Both the position numbers and the translations under genes were made by a program. This document shows, piece after piece, positions 41,184 to 49,669 of a DNA stretch of 64,000 bases. The stretch's first letter is position 1; every line of letters begins with the position of its first letter. This stretch comes from Kribbella pittospori (GTDB lineage: Bacteria; Actinomycetota; Actinomycetes; Propionibacteriales; Kribbellaceae). The notes under the pieces are model-generated. The model had not been told where the DNA came from. It searched no databases and saw only the letters and a program-made list of their open reading frames with translations. Location of the stretch: positions 1 to 64,000 of the forward strand of contig NZ_SJKB01000017.1 in the NCBI RefSeq assembly GCF_004331465.1. The letters are read 5' to 3'.

Positions 41184-42644
41184 TCACTCGGGCTCGTTGG
41201 CTGACTTCCCGCCGATCCGGTACGGCGTGGTGACGCCCTCGTACATGAGGTGGGTCATCAGGCCCTGGGAGGCGTGCGGGAGGTTGTGACAATGGTCCAT
41301 CCAGACACCGGGATTGTCGGCGACGAACGCGACCTCGTAGGTCTCGTCGTTGCCGACCTCGAGGGTGTCGATCCACCACGGTGAGCCGGTGGCCTTGACA
41401 CCGTTGCGGGACAGCACGACGGCGTGGTGACCGTGCAGGTGCATCGGGTGCGCCTGACCGCTGCTGTTGGAGATCTTCATCCGTACAACGTCGCCCTCGG
41501 CAACCATGTACATCGGTACGTCGGGGTACTTGTGCCCGTTGATCGTCCACCACAGCCCCGGCACCCCGTCGAGGAATCCCGGCCGCCGCCCGATCCGGTA
41601 CTCGAAGTTCCGGTCAGCCTTCGCCGGGTCGAACCCGAGCGCGTCCGGCGTACCGTACTTCAGCAGATCGACCGTCTCCCCCGGCAACTCGGCCGACGGC
41701 GGCTCAGTGCCTGCCGGACCGATCCCGACCGACACGTTGGCCGCGCCAGCCACCAGCCGCATCCCACCCGCGGGCACCTCGGCCTCGAGGTCGACGCGAG
41801 CGCCGGCCGCCAGCGCGTACGCCGCGGTCACGGCCGTAGGACCGTGTACGTCGCGACCGTCCACGGCGACCACCTTGTACGGCGTGCCGATCAGACCGAC
41901 GCGCAGGATCGAGTTGTCCGTGTTCACCACCCGTACGCGGGCCGTCGTACCGGCCGGCAGGTCGACGTGCTGCGAGCCCGTCCGCCCGTTGATCGTCCGC
42001 TTCCCGTCGTACGTGTGGATCGCGGCCACGACCTCACCGGGCTCCTTGGGCGCGATCACGATCGTGCCGAACAGGCCGCCCTTGACCTCGTCGGCGGAGA
42101 CCTGGTGGGAGTGGTACCAGTACGTCCCGGCCTGCTCGGCGCGGAAGCGGTACACGTACTTCGCACCGACCGGTACGGCGTCCTGCGTCACGCCTGCGAC
42201 ACCGTCTTCGGCGTTGGGTACGTCGATCCCGTGCCAGTGCAGGGTCGCGCCGTCCTTGACGGATTCGTTGACCAGCGTGACCTGGACCAGATCGCCGACC
42301 TTCGCCCGGATCAGCGGACCTGGCGAGGTTCCGTTGAGCGTGTAGCCGTCGACTGTCTCGCCACTCGCGAGCTGGAACTTCTGCTTCCGCGCCGTCAGCG
42401 TCACCGCTACATCCGGCATACCGGTCTGCGGGCCGGTGAGGTCGGCGACGTTCATTCCGTGGTGGTGCTCGTGCCCGCCGGAGTCCGGTCCGCCGCCGAA
42501 GTCGGCGTACCCCATCTCGGTCGGGGAATAGTCGCCGGGGACCAGGCTGGTCGCCCAGAGATACCCCAGCGGTACGAGTACCGCCAGGGCGATCCCCAGA
42601 GCGATCAGCCGGCCCCGCAAGCGGCGCGGTTTCGCCTCAGCCAC
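41184..42644 (-). CDS. Multicopper oxidase
   Basis: A 486-residue multicopper oxidase with an N-terminal membrane anchor (residues 11-32). All four copper motifs are visible: LHWHGID, WYHSHQ, HPMHLHGH and DHCHNLPHASQGLM. A His-rich stretch, GGHEHHHGMN, follows the anchor. Predicted to oxidise substrates or Cu(I) outside the membrane. ATG at 42644 overlaps the upstream membrane protein gene by 8 bp. Stop is 1 base from the convergent merR stop. Confidence 0.93.
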   Translation of the reverse strand: MAEAKPRRLRGRLIALGIALAVLVPLGYLWATSLVPGDYSPTEMGYADFGGGPDSGGHEHHHGMNVADLTGPQTGMPDVAVTLTARKQKFQLASGETVDGYTLNGTSPGPLIRAKVGDLVQVTLVNESVKDGATLHWHGIDVPNAEDGVAGVTQDAVPVGAKYVYRFRAEQAGTYWYHSHQVSADEVKGGLFGTIVIAPKEPGEVVAAIHTYDGKRTINGRTGSQHVDLPAGTTARVRVVNTDNSILRVGLIGTPYKVVAVDGRDVHGPTAVTAAYALAAGARVDLEAEVPAGGMRLVAGAANVSVGIGPAGTEPPSAELPGETVDLLKYGTPDALGFDPAKADRNFEYRIGRRPGFLDGVPGLWWTINGHKYPDVPMYMVAEGDVVRMKISNSSGQAHPMHLHGHHAVVLSRNGVKATGSPWWIDTLEVGNDETYEVAFVADNPGVWMDHCHNLPHASQGLMTHLMYEGVTTPYRIGGKSANEPE

Positions 42645-43050
42645 TGGTCACAGTCTGGCTGGGTACGGCGGCCCGTCGTGCAGCAGCACCCGCCACACCG
42701 GCGATCGCCAGACCGTTGATGCCGTGCAGGACGCCGAGCGCCGGCAGCCCGAAGGACACCACCGCGAGAACGAACTGCAGTGCGACCAGGCCGACCACGA
42801 TTCCGGCCAGGGTCCGGCCGCGCGGGACGTCGGTCAGGAACGACACGATCAGGAAGATCAGCGCGAGCAGACCGATCGCCGTACCGGCGATGCTGTGGTA
42901 AGCCTGCCCGAAGTTGCTGTAGTCCGCCCCGATCGTGGTTCCGTCGTCGGCGTCCTTGGCGATGGTGAAGCCGGCCAGCGCGATCGCCGCCACCTGCAGC
43001 ACCACCGCGATCGCGATCAGCAGACCGAAGGTCCGGTACGTCGCCCTCAT
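42637..43050 (-). CDS. Four-TM membrane protein
   Basis: A 137-residue protein with four hydrophobic segments, HSIAGTAIGLLALIF in the second and LGVLHGINGLAIAG in the last. The His residues in segments two and four could bind haem or metal; this is inference. It is coupled to the multicopper oxidase gene (8-bp overlap) and to the DUF1707 gene (4-bp overlap), so it may support oxidase function. Unknown family, similar in outline to DUF6220. Confidence 0.75.
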   Translation of the reverse strand: MRATYRTFGLLIAIAVVLQVAAIALAGFTIAKDADDGTTIGADYSNFGQAYHSIAGTAIGLLALIFLIVSFLTDVPRGRTLAGIVVGLVALQFVLAVVSFGLPALGVLHGINGLAIAGVAGAAARRAAVPSQTVTSG

Positions 43051-43568
43051 GCGCGACGCTCCTGCCGGCGCTTACGGATCACGATGACCGCGGCCACGAT
43101 CAGCGCGAACAGCAGGATCGGCGGATGCCCGCCGCCCACCGTGCACCCGATCCCCGCGACCAGCCCGATGATCCCGAGCACGATCAGCACCGGCAACGGG
43201 ATCTTGCCCAACGGTCCCCGAGCAGCCCACTCCGGCCGCCCCTTGCCCCAGCCGCCCTTGCCGCGTCCGCCCGGCCCGGTCGCGCCGGCGGCGTTCTCCG
43301 GCGACGTCCACGGCGGCCGCTGCCAGCCCCACGGACCGGTCCAGCCCTCCTGGCTCGCGCTCGCACCGCCCTGGTGCTCACCCGGAAGGTCCGCGAACAG
43401 CCCGGCCAGATCGGCGTCGGTCTTCGCTTCCAGTGCCTGACCGACGCGCTCGGTGTGCTCCTCCGCGCTGAGCCGGCCGGCTTCGTAGTGCTCGCCCAGA
43501 CGCCTGATCGCGTCCTCGCGTTCGCTGTCGCCGATACGGATCGGTCCGCCCGGCCTCTCGTCGTTCAT
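43047..43568 (-). CDS. DUF1707 domain membrane protein
   Basis: A 173-residue protein: DUF1707 at residues 8-60 (RIGDSEREDAIRRLGEHYEAGRLS, then EEHTERVGQALEAKTDADLAGLFADLP), a Gly/Trp/Pro-rich linker, and a C-terminal hydrophobic pair (LPVLIVLGIIGLVAGIG, ILLFALIVAAVIVI). DUF1707 is common in actinomycetes; the function is unknown. First gene of the run DUF1707 - membrane protein - multicopper oxidase. Confidence 0.9.
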   Translation of the reverse strand: MNDERPGGPIRIGDSEREDAIRRLGEHYEAGRLSAEEHTERVGQALEAKTDADLAGLFADLPGEHQGGASASQEGWTGPWGWQRPPWTSPENAAGATGPGGRGKGGWGKGRPEWAARGPLGKIPLPVLIVLGIIGLVAGIGCTVGGGHPPILLFALIVAAVIVIRKRRQERRA

Positions 43569-43704
43569 GACACTCCTCGGTGCTCGACTTCTGCGATTGC
43601 ACCAAGCGTGTCTTTCAATCCCCTGTCACCGCGTCGCCTCAGCGGCGACACCTGACCTACCCCCGCAGGAGCACCCTGCGCCCACCGACGCAGTACGACG
43701 TACT

Positions 43705-43731
43705 CCCCCGGGCGTACACCCCGCCCGGGGG
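43705..43731 (-). terminator. Second hairpin after the alpha-galactosidase operon
   Basis: CCCCCGGGC and GCCCGGGGG form a 9-bp stem with a 9-base loop, downstream of the binding-protein gene on the minus strand and behind a larger hairpin. Confidence 0.5.
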
Positions 43732-43749
43732 AACCCTCACCGGCGACCC

Positions 43750-43791
43750 CCGCTCCACACCCGCCGGGCGGCCCGGGCGGGTGCGGAGCGG
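43750..43791 (-). terminator. Strong hairpin after the alpha-galactosidase operon
   Basis: CCGCTCC and CACCCGCC pair with GGCGGGTG and GGAGCGG across a GC-rich loop, 7 bases past the stop of the last operon gene at 43798. Long and stable; likely terminator. Confidence 0.65.
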
Positions 43792-43797
43792 CGTGGG

Positions 43798-45159
43798 TCA
43801 GGCCGTGGCGGCGAGGATCTGGTTGACGTCGTCGTTGGCTTTGGCGAGCGAGCTCGGTTCGGCCTCGAAGGACATCACTGCGTCCATCGCCGGGGTCATC
43901 ACCGCGGTCACGTCCGCGGCGTTCGGGTTGGCCGGGTACGGGAACACGTCACCCGCCTCGACCGGTTCCAGGAACGGTGTCACGTCCCAGCCGCTCTTCG
44001 CGAACGCGGCCTTCGCCGCCGGCATGCTCGCCGCCACCGCCGGGAACACCACACCCGCCTTGGCGACGATGTCCTGCGCGGTCTGCGAGCCGAGGAACTT
44101 CACCCAGGCCCACGAAGCCTCCCGACGGGTGGTGCCTGCCCAGATGGTGTCCGCCAGCCCGTTCATCATCGACATCCGCTTCCCTATCGGGCCGATCGGC
44201 AGCCGGGCCAGTTTGGTCTTCACCTGCTTCAGCCCGGCGTACGTCCCCAGCATCCACGACCCGTTCGGGGTCATCCCGTACTTCCCCGCACCGAAGGAGG
44301 TGGTCACGTCCACCCCGGACTTCGCCTGCGCGTACGTCGGCATGTACCCCTTGGTGATGAGCCCGCGCCACCAGCCGATCGTCTCGGTGAACTTCGGGTC
44401 GCCGTAGAAGAACTTCGTCCCCCACGGCTCGCCCTCGGAGTACTTCCAGCCGTTGATCGCGGTGTACCAGCTCCAGCTGGTCTGGCCGTCGCCACCACCG
44501 GCGTCGGCGTACCCGAGGCCGTAGACCTTGACGTCGTCCTTGTCGAACCCCGGCTGGTCGCCGCGGCGGCCCTTGGAGTCCACGGTCAGTCGCCGCACGA
44601 TCTGCTCGAGGGTGCCGCCGTCCTGCGGGTTCCAGGTCATCGAGTTCAGCTGCTCGGTGCTGATCCCGGCCGCCTCGGTGAACGCACTGTTGTAGAAGTA
44701 GACCTCGGTGTCCCAGTCCTTCGGCAGTCCGTACCGCTTGCCGTCGGCCCCGATCCAGCGATCGGCCAGGCCCTTCTGGTAGATGCTCAGGTCAACGTTG
44801 TCCTTGGACACGAAATCGTCGATGGCCAGGACCTGGCCCTTGTCCGCGAACAGCGGATACTTCGAGGAGTGCCCGGTGAACACGTCCGGCGCGGTGTCGG
44901 AGATGAACCCGGTGACCAGCTTCGGCCAGTAGTCGTTCCAGCCGTACTGCTCGATCTTCACGCTGTACTGCGGGTTCTGCTCGTGGAACACCTTCGCGCA
45001 CTCGGTGTACATCGGCAGCTGGGCGGAGTCCCAGAGCCAGTAGATGACCTCGCCCTCACTGCGGGCGGCGGCACCGTTGTTGCATCCGGCCACCGCAGAG
45101 GCGGCGAGGCCGGCCAGTCCTGCCTTCAGCAGGGTCCTTCTGGACAGAAGTGTCATCAT
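43798..45159 (-). CDS. Sugar ABC transporter substrate-binding lipoprotein (family 1)
   Basis: A 453-residue binding protein. The N-terminus has a twin-arginine-like SRRTLLKAG and a lipobox SAVAGC. The mature chain has EVIYWLWDSAQLPMY, FTGHSSKYPLFADKG, and YGLPKDWDTEVYFYN, typical of oligosaccharide-binding proteins. It starts at ATG 45159 or the adjacent ATG 45156, overlapping the permease stop. Being in an alpha-galactosidase operon, melibiose, raffinose or a related alpha-galactoside is the likely ligand (inference). Confidence 0.92.
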   Translation of the reverse strand: MMTLLSRRTLLKAGLAGLAASAVAGCNNGAAARSEGEVIYWLWDSAQLPMYTECAKVFHEQNPQYSVKIEQYGWNDYWPKLVTGFISDTAPDVFTGHSSKYPLFADKGQVLAIDDFVSKDNVDLSIYQKGLADRWIGADGKRYGLPKDWDTEVYFYNSAFTEAAGISTEQLNSMTWNPQDGGTLEQIVRRLTVDSKGRRGDQPGFDKDDVKVYGLGYADAGGGDGQTSWSWYTAINGWKYSEGEPWGTKFFYGDPKFTETIGWWRGLITKGYMPTYAQAKSGVDVTTSFGAGKYGMTPNGSWMLGTYAGLKQVKTKLARLPIGPIGKRMSMMNGLADTIWAGTTRREASWAWVKFLGSQTAQDIVAKAGVVFPAVAASMPAAKAAFAKSGWDVTPFLEPVEAGDVFPYPANPNAADVTAVMTPAMDAVMSFEAEPSSLAKANDDVNQILAATA

Positions 45160-46037
45160 TTGATCCCGGAGAAGCCGATGGAGTTGGTGATCCGCTTGGC
45201 GAACGCCAGGAACAGCACGATCATCGGCAGCGCCGCGACCAGCGTCGCTGCCATCAGCCCGGCCCAGTCCGGTCCACCCTGCGGAGTCTGCGACCGGAAC
45301 ACGCCGAGCGCGACCGTGAGCACGCGGACGTTCTCCTGCTGACCGACCAGCAACGGCCAGAAGTAGTCGTTCCAGGAGTTGATGTAGGTCAGGATCGCCA
45401 GCGTCGCGATCGGCGCCGCGCTCATCGGGATGATCATCCCGAAGAAGATCTTGCGGTGCCCGGCGCCGTCGATCATCGCCGCCTCCTCCAGTTCGCGGCT
45501 GATGCCGAGGAAGAACTGGCGCAGGAAGAAGATCGCGAACGGCGTCATGAACGCTCCCGGCAGGATGATGCCGGCGAAGCTGTTCAGCAGCCCCAGGTTC
45601 TTGATCAGCACGAAGTTCGGCAGCGTGGTGAAGATCGGCGGCACCATCAGCGCGGCCAGGAACAACGCGAACACCTTGTCCCGCCCGGGCCAGCGCAGCC
45701 GCGCGAACGCGTACGCCGCCATCGCGCTGAAGAACACCTGGCAGACGGTCGTGACCGTTGCCACGACCAACGAGTTGCGCAGGTACAGCCAGAAGTTGAC
45801 CGAGGCACCAGAACCGCCCTGTGCCTGCGCCTCCTGGATGGTCGACAGCCCGAGCACCCGCTTGAACGCACCCAGTGTGGTCTCCACCGGAAGCAGCGAG
45901 TTCGGGTGACCGGCGAGCTGGGTGTTGTTGGACAACGCCGTACGCAACATCCAGTAGAACGGGAAGATCGTCAGGATCAGCAGCACGGCCAAGCAGACCC
46001 ATGCGACGATCCGGCCCGGATTCAGTGGCTTTCTCAT
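45156..46037 (-). CDS. Sugar ABC transporter permease (MalG-like)
   Basis: A 293-residue permease with six segments: N-terminal IVAWVCLAVLLILTIFPFYWML, and the EAA loop LEEAAMIDGAGHRKIFFGMIIPMS. ATG at 46037 overlaps the MalF-like gene stop (ATGA). Pairs with the MalF-like permease; no ATPase is encoded here, so a shared MsiK-type ATPase elsewhere is probably used (known for actinomycetes). Confidence 0.93.
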   Translation of the reverse strand: MRKPLNPGRIVAWVCLAVLLILTIFPFYWMLRTALSNNTQLAGHPNSLLPVETTLGAFKRVLGLSTIQEAQAQGGSGASVNFWLYLRNSLVVATVTTVCQVFFSAMAAYAFARLRWPGRDKVFALFLAALMVPPIFTTLPNFVLIKNLGLLNSFAGIILPGAFMTPFAIFFLRQFFLGISRELEEAAMIDGAGHRKIFFGMIIPMSAAPIATLAILTYINSWNDYFWPLLVGQQENVRVLTVALGVFRSQTPQGGPDWAGLMAATLVAALPMIVLFLAFAKRITNSIGFSGIK

Positions 46038-46978
46038 GCGAGGTCACTCTCCCTTGCCCGGAGCAACCGAAGCTGCAGCAACGAGACCACCGCGAGAATG
46101 GCGAACAGCACCAGCGCCATCGCCGACGCGTACCCGAAGTCGAACCGGGTGAACGCTCGCTCGTAGATGTAGTAGTAGATGACCCTGGTCGCGTTGATCG
46201 GACCGCCCTGCGTGGTCACCGCGACGGTGTCGAAGATCTGGAACGACCCGATCATGGTGACCACCAGGACCATCACCAGAACGGGTCGCAGCAGCGGCAG
46301 CGTGATCCGCCAGAACGACTTCCACTCGCTCGCCCCGTCCACCTCGGCCGCCTCGTAGACGTACGACGGGATCGTCTGCAGACCGGCGAAGACCAGCAAT
46401 GCGGTGTAGCCCATGTGCCGCCAGACGTTGATGCCGGCGACGGTCGGGATCGCCCAGTGCGAGTCGCCGAAGAACGCGACCGGGTCGATCCCGATCCAGG
46501 CCAGGCCCTGGTTCACGATGCCGACCTGGAAGTCGAGCATCCAGTACCAGACCAGCGCGACGACCACGTTCGCGACCAGGTACGGCAGCAGGATCGCCGC
46601 GCGGACCGTGATCGACTTGGTCAGCCGGTACATCAGCATCGCGATGCCGACCGCCAGGACGGTCTGGACGCCGATGTTGATCACGACGTACTCGACGGTG
46701 ACCACCAGCGCGTTCCAGAAGAAGCTGTCGTGGATCATCCGCCGGTAGTTGTCCAGCCCGTTGAACTGCGGCGCGGTCAGCAGGCTGTACTCGGTGAAGC
46801 TCAGGTACGCACCGCGCAGGGTCGGCCAGATGTAGAACACGACGAAGCCAAGGGTGGCCGGGGCCAGGAAGATCATCGCGACCTTCAGGTCCCCCAGGCT
46901 CCGCCGCCGGGCAGGCGGCGCCTGGGTATCCCCGCGACTGTGCTGTCTGTCAGGTGGAGCATTGGTTGTCACGGTCAC
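46034..46978 (-). CDS. Sugar ABC transporter permease (MalF-like)
   Basis: A 314-residue permease with six segments. FLAPATLGFVVFYIWPTLRGAYLSF opens the membrane domain; the EAA loop is VYEAAEVDGASEWKSFWRITLPLL. GTG at 46978 behind AAGGAG. It follows the alpha-galactosidase gene by 36 bases. Confidence 0.93.
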   Translation of the reverse strand: MTVTTNAPPDRQHSRGDTQAPPARRRSLGDLKVAMIFLAPATLGFVVFYIWPTLRGAYLSFTEYSLLTAPQFNGLDNYRRMIHDSFFWNALVVTVEYVVINIGVQTVLAVGIAMLMYRLTKSITVRAAILLPYLVANVVVALVWYWMLDFQVGIVNQGLAWIGIDPVAFFGDSHWAIPTVAGINVWRHMGYTALLVFAGLQTIPSYVYEAAEVDGASEWKSFWRITLPLLRPVLVMVLVVTMIGSFQIFDTVAVTTQGGPINATRVIYYYIYERAFTRFDFGYASAMALVLFAILAVVSLLQLRLLRARESDLA

Positions 46979-47014
46979 GGGGATCTCCTTTTCAGTCGGC
47001 GATCGACTGGTTGG

Positions 47015-49138
47015 TCAGTCGATCGCAGTCACATCCAGCAAGATCGCGTTCTCGGGCCACTGCGCGGGAACGTGTACGCCGACCGCCGCCAGCGCTGCGC
47101 CGTTCAGCTCCACCTGTCCACCGTCGGCCGACCACGCCGCCGCGCGCGACTCGGGCCCGGGTGTCACGGTCTTGTGCACCCGGTAGGTCCGCTGCGGGTC
47201 GAGGCCAGGCAGCCGGACCCGGCCGACGGCCGAGGTGACCGATTGCGTCAGCTGTACGGCGGCGTACACGGCGCGCGAACCGTCCTGCGCGACGACGCCG
47301 TGCAGCAGGAAGTCCTCCGGACCGCGGTCGGCTCGGACCACCTTGCCGGTGTGCAGCAGCGGCCGCAGCTCCTTGTGCAAGGCGACCCAACCGGCCAGTT
47401 CCTGGCGCTCTTCCGGCGAGGCGGACGCGATGTCCCACTCGATGCCGAAGTGGCCGAACAGTGCGGTGATCGCCCGGAACGACAGCGTCTGCGTGCGGCC
47501 GGTGGTGTGCGCCCGCGGCGGGCCGACGTGGCAGCCGATCAGCTCCGGCGGCAGCAGCAGCTCCGTGTACCGCTGGATCGTCTGGCGCTCCAGCGCGTCG
47601 TTGCTGTCGCTGCCCCAGACGCGGTCGGTGCGCTCCAGGATGCCGAGGTCGACCCGGGCACCACCGGACGAGCAGGACTCGATCTCGAGTCCCGGGTGCC
47701 GGCGCTTGAGCTCGTCGATCAGCCGGTACAGCGCGAGCGTCTGCTCGTGGATGCCGGCCGTCCCGGTCAGTTGGTTGCCGCCGTCAACGAAGTCGCGGTT
47801 GTGGTCCCACTTCAGGTACGCGATGTCGTACTCGGTCAGCAGCGAGTGGAGCCGCTCGAGGATGTAGTCGTACGCCGCCGGTACGCCGAGGTTCAGGCCC
47901 TGCTGATGGCGTGCGGTCGGCGGCATTCGGTGGCCGGTGGCAAGGATCCAGTCCGGGTGCTCGCGGGCCAGGTCCGAGTCCGGGTTCACCATCTCCGGCT
48001 CGACCCAGAGGCCGAACTGCAGGCCGAGACCCTTCACGTGGTCGACCAGCGGGTGCAGGCCCTTCGGCCAGATCCCCTCGTCGACGTACCAGTCGCCGAG
48101 CCCGGCGTGGTCGTCGCGGCGGCCGCGGAACCACCCGTCGTCCAGCACGAAGCGCTCCGCCCCGACCTCGGCGGCCGCGTCGGCGAGGGCCTTCAGCTTG
48201 TCCAGGTCGAGGTCGAAGTACACGGCCTCCCAGGTGTTCAGTACGACGGGACGCTCTGTCCGCGGGTGGACGGACCGGGACCGCAGGTGCTCGTGGAAGC
48301 GTGTCGACACCTCGTCGAGGCCGACGCCGTACGAACCGTAGAGGCACGGCGTGCTGTAGGTGCCCTGCGGTTGGACGCGTCCCTCGCCGGGGAGGAGTAG
48401 TTCGCCTCCGCCGATCACGGCGTACCCGCTCATGCCGCGCTCGGCGTACGAACGGTGGTTGCCGCTCCAGGCTGTGTGCACGGCCCAGACCTCGCCTTCG
48501 CGGAAGCCGAAGCCTTTGGTGCCGGTCATCAGCAGAAGGGTTGCGTCGGCGCCGGTGCGGCCGCGGCGGTTGTCGCGAACGTGGGCGCCCTGCGTGAACG
48601 CGTGCCGCTGCGGGTGCCGCTCGCCGATGTGCCGGCCGGTCAGGTCAAGCAGCTCGGTCGCCTCGGTCGGGACCGGTAGTGCGAGCACCAGCCCGTCGAC
48701 CGTGTACGGCGTCCCGCCGGTGTTGGTGAGGTCCGCCTTGGCCCGCACGAGGCCGGAGTCGCTCAGCTCGATGGTGAGGCGGAGCTTCAGGGCCGCATCG
48801 GCGTCCTCGGCGTCGACCTGCACCGTATTGTCGGTCTGCGCGACGCTGGCCAGCCGGAAGCTCGCGGAGAAGTTCTGCCCGTCGCGGTGACCGCTCAGAC
48901 CCGGCAGACCGAACCAGCCCGCCGAGTACTCCGGCACGATCGCGACCGGAAGGTTGTCGTCGAGACCGTTGCCGTCCTGTACGGCGCCGGCCCCACGCCT
49001 CAGTTCCAGCAGAGCCCGCTCGTTCAGCTCACCCAGGTCCGCGCCCCAGTGCAGCACGGACGGAAGAGTGGGACCCGAGCAGTCCAGCACCAAGCTGACC
49101 CCGGCAGCGCGGAGCTGCAGCACCTCGATGTTCGACAC
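47015..49138 (-). CDS. Alpha-galactosidase (GH36)
   Basis: A 707-residue glycoside hydrolase family 36 enzyme that removes alpha-1,6-linked galactose. After a beta-sandwich N-domain come NTWEAVYFDLD, VLDDGWFRGR, GLWVEPEMVNPDSDL, YLKWDHNRD with the nucleophile Asp at about 445, CSSGGARVDLG, and RVWGSDSNDALER with the acid/base Asp at about 511. No signal peptide, so it acts on imported sugar in the cytoplasm. GTG at 49138. It is first in the operon ahead of two permeases and a binding protein. Confidence 0.95.
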   Translation of the reverse strand: MSNIEVLQLRAAGVSLVLDCSGPTLPSVLHWGADLGELNERALLELRRGAGAVQDGNGLDDNLPVAIVPEYSAGWFGLPGLSGHRDGQNFSASFRLASVAQTDNTVQVDAEDADAALKLRLTIELSDSGLVRAKADLTNTGGTPYTVDGLVLALPVPTEATELLDLTGRHIGERHPQRHAFTQGAHVRDNRRGRTGADATLLLMTGTKGFGFREGEVWAVHTAWSGNHRSYAERGMSGYAVIGGGELLLPGEGRVQPQGTYSTPCLYGSYGVGLDEVSTRFHEHLRSRSVHPRTERPVVLNTWEAVYFDLDLDKLKALADAAAEVGAERFVLDDGWFRGRRDDHAGLGDWYVDEGIWPKGLHPLVDHVKGLGLQFGLWVEPEMVNPDSDLAREHPDWILATGHRMPPTARHQQGLNLGVPAAYDYILERLHSLLTEYDIAYLKWDHNRDFVDGGNQLTGTAGIHEQTLALYRLIDELKRRHPGLEIESCSSGGARVDLGILERTDRVWGSDSNDALERQTIQRYTELLLPPELIGCHVGPPRAHTTGRTQTLSFRAITALFGHFGIEWDIASASPEERQELAGWVALHKELRPLLHTGKVVRADRGPEDFLLHGVVAQDGSRAVYAAVQLTQSVTSAVGRVRLPGLDPQRTYRVHKTVTPGPESRAAAWSADGGQVELNGAALAAVGVHVPAQWPENAILLDVTAID

Positions 49139-49179
49139 TGTTGATTCACTCTGCTTTCTGATTGATTTCAGGACGGAAC

Positions 49180-49229
49180 TATTTACCCCGTCAGCCCAGA
49201 TGTCAATGCTTCACGAAGTTAAGTAAATA
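49180..49229 (-). promoter_or_regulatory. Promoter region of the alpha-galactosidase operon with inverted ATTTAC pair
   Basis: On the minus strand TTGACA (49206-49201) and TAAATA (49185-49180) are 15 bp apart, short but plausible. TATTTAC (49180-49186) and GTAAATA (49223-49229) form an inverted pair about 43 bp centre to centre, flanking the -35 box, which could be a pair of regulator half-sites. No regulator gene is nearby. Confidence 0.45.
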
Positions 49230-49277
49230 CCCTAGGGCTCCATCCCGGCTCTTTACAACGAAGGAAGACCCGCAGGG

Positions 49278-49669
49278 TCAGACGCTGAGCCGAACCCGCA
49301 CCAGCAGGTCATGCAGCGCCGCGTCTGCCGTCGGCCGATCGGGAAGCTCGCTCACTGCTTCCGCATCGTCGAGCACGGACTGCAGTTTGATCACATCTTC
49401 GGTGAGGCGCTCGATGCTCGGCCCGGCCAGCGGCGCATGCTCCGCCTCGGCCTTGGCCGCCATCAGCTCAGGCAGGTACGACGGCGCCTCGGGAAGATCG
49501 AGCAGCTCACGGAGATCCGCCCGGTCGGCTCCGGTCCGCATCAGGAGTCGCGGGACGGGAAGCCGTACAGGTGAGCGCCGGACACTGTTGCGAACAGCAA
49601 GTGGTACGGCTGTTCACCCATGATGGACCGCAGCTCGGCGTAGTCGAGCTGCCGCAGGTCACGTGTTAC
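49278..49669 (-). pseudogene. Decayed RlaP-type nucleotidyltransferase
   Basis: Two out-of-frame pieces of one gene. The first (49669 to 49555) reads TRDLRQLDYAELRSI, then HLLFATVSGAHLYGFPSRDS and a stop, exactly where family members continue with DxDLRG. The second (49541 to 49278) reads MRTGADRADLRELLDLP and ends in a C-terminal helix, as in the end of the same family. The central 150 or so residues are missing. A GGAGGAG site is followed 5 bases later by GTA, where a GTG start would be expected, so the start codon may be lost as well. It lies directly after a complete paralogue. Confidence 0.7.

Noticed and set aside
45875..48400. 841-codon plus-strand open frame
   Set aside because: It lies antisense to the permease and alpha-galactosidase genes, whose motifs are unmistakable; long antisense frames are a product of high GC codon usage.
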